From assembly GCA_002388905.1 (NCBI GenBank), contig DGNJ01000016.1, positions 12,776-28,777 on the forward strand: a stretch of 16,002 nucleotides of DNA. The letters are read 5' to 3'. A program made the position numbers and the translations under genes. Positions 15,733 through 16,002 of this stretch are shown in pieces. Source of the stretch: Cellvibrionales bacterium UBA4495. GTDB lineage: Bacteria > Pseudomonadota > Gammaproteobacteria > Pseudomonadales > Porticoccaceae. The notes beneath the pieces were generated by a model. It was given only the letters and a program-made list of their open reading frames with translations. It was not told the DNA's origin and did no database searches. Every line of letters starts with the position of its first letter. Position 1 is the first letter of the stretch.

Positions 15733-16002
15733 TCAGAATATTTCGAATAGTCCGGCCGCGCCCATGCCACCGCCGGCGCACATGGTCACGACACCGTAAC
15801 GCGCACCCCGGCGCTTGCCCTCCAGCAACAGGTGGCCGGCCATGCGCGCGCCGGACATGCCGTAGGGGTGGCCGATGGCAATGGCGCCGCCGGAGACGTT
15901 GAACTTGTCGTTATCGATGCCCAGCTTGTCCCGACAATAGAGTACCTGGCTGGCGAAGGCCTCGTTGAGCTCCCAGATATCGATATCGTCGACGGTCAGG
16001 CC
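15733..16002 (-). CDS. Thiolase / acetyl-CoA acyltransferase, C-terminal part (5' end outside window)
   Basis: The last 89 codons of a thiolase run in from the right edge of the window. [27 protein letters not shown] (with the catalytic His of GHP) and [15 protein letters not shown] (with the catalytic acid/base Cys) are the standard C-terminal thiolase motifs. The nucleophilic Cys of the N-terminal half lies outside the window. The enzyme would cleave a 3-ketoacyl-CoA with CoA, the last step of beta-oxidation-like breakdown. It is the upstream member seen here of the tightly packed minus-strand group, 12 bases before the alpha/beta hydrolase. Confidence 0.5.
   Translation of the reverse strand, partial: GLTVDDIDIWELNEAFASQVLYCRDKLGIDNDKFNVSGGAIAIGHPYGMSGARMAGHLLLEGKRRGARYGVVTMCAGGGMGAAGLFEIF

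Overview
The window (16,002 bp, GC-rich) looks like the chromosome of an aerobic Gram-negative proteobacterium. A TonB-dependent outer-membrane receptor, Sec and Tat signal peptides, and a mix of extracytoplasmic esterases with CoA-linked degradation enzymes all fit. The style resembles marine gammaproteobacteria of the Halieaceae/Spongiibacteraceae kind, but that placement is inference; no rRNA or other phylogenetic marker is present. No regulator gene, tRNA, CRISPR array or intact mobile element was seen.

Layout: (1) 1-1812, plus strand: the 3' part of a tannase-like alpha/beta hydrolase with a PKD-like C-terminal domain. (2) 1818-2658: a decayed ISL3-family insertion sequence whose transposase remnant lies on the minus strand. 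Its right end touches a strong minus-strand terminator at 2650-2728. (3) 2751-5270, minus: a TonB-dependent receptor, with a near-consensus sigma-70 promoter at 5415-5443 and a structured leader. (4) 5695-11602, plus: a probable operon of Tat-exported amidase, short-chain dehydrogenase, and two tandem tannase/feruloyl-esterase-family proteins with the CS-D-HC catalytic arrangement. (5) 16002-11817, minus: thiolase (cut by the window edge), alpha/beta hydrolase, enoyl-CoA hydratase/isomerase-family protein, hydratase-2 type MaoC protein and an MFS transporter. The first four genes are separated by only 2-17 bases.

Together the genes read as a catabolic locus for an unknown ester- and/or amide-containing compound. 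The receptor would bring it across the outer membrane. The three tannase-related hydrolases and the Tat amidase would cleave it in the periplasm or outside the cell. The MFS carrier would import a released acid. The SDR, crotonase, hotdog hydratase and thiolase would process CoA thioesters in the cytoplasm. The division of labour is inferred from predicted localisation and family membership; the substrate cannot be read from the sequence. The most unusual points are the three related alpha/beta hydrolases in one locus (one without the CS/HC disulfide and with an added PKD domain), a crotonase lacking both hydratase glutamates, and the previously cryptic ISL3 fossil.
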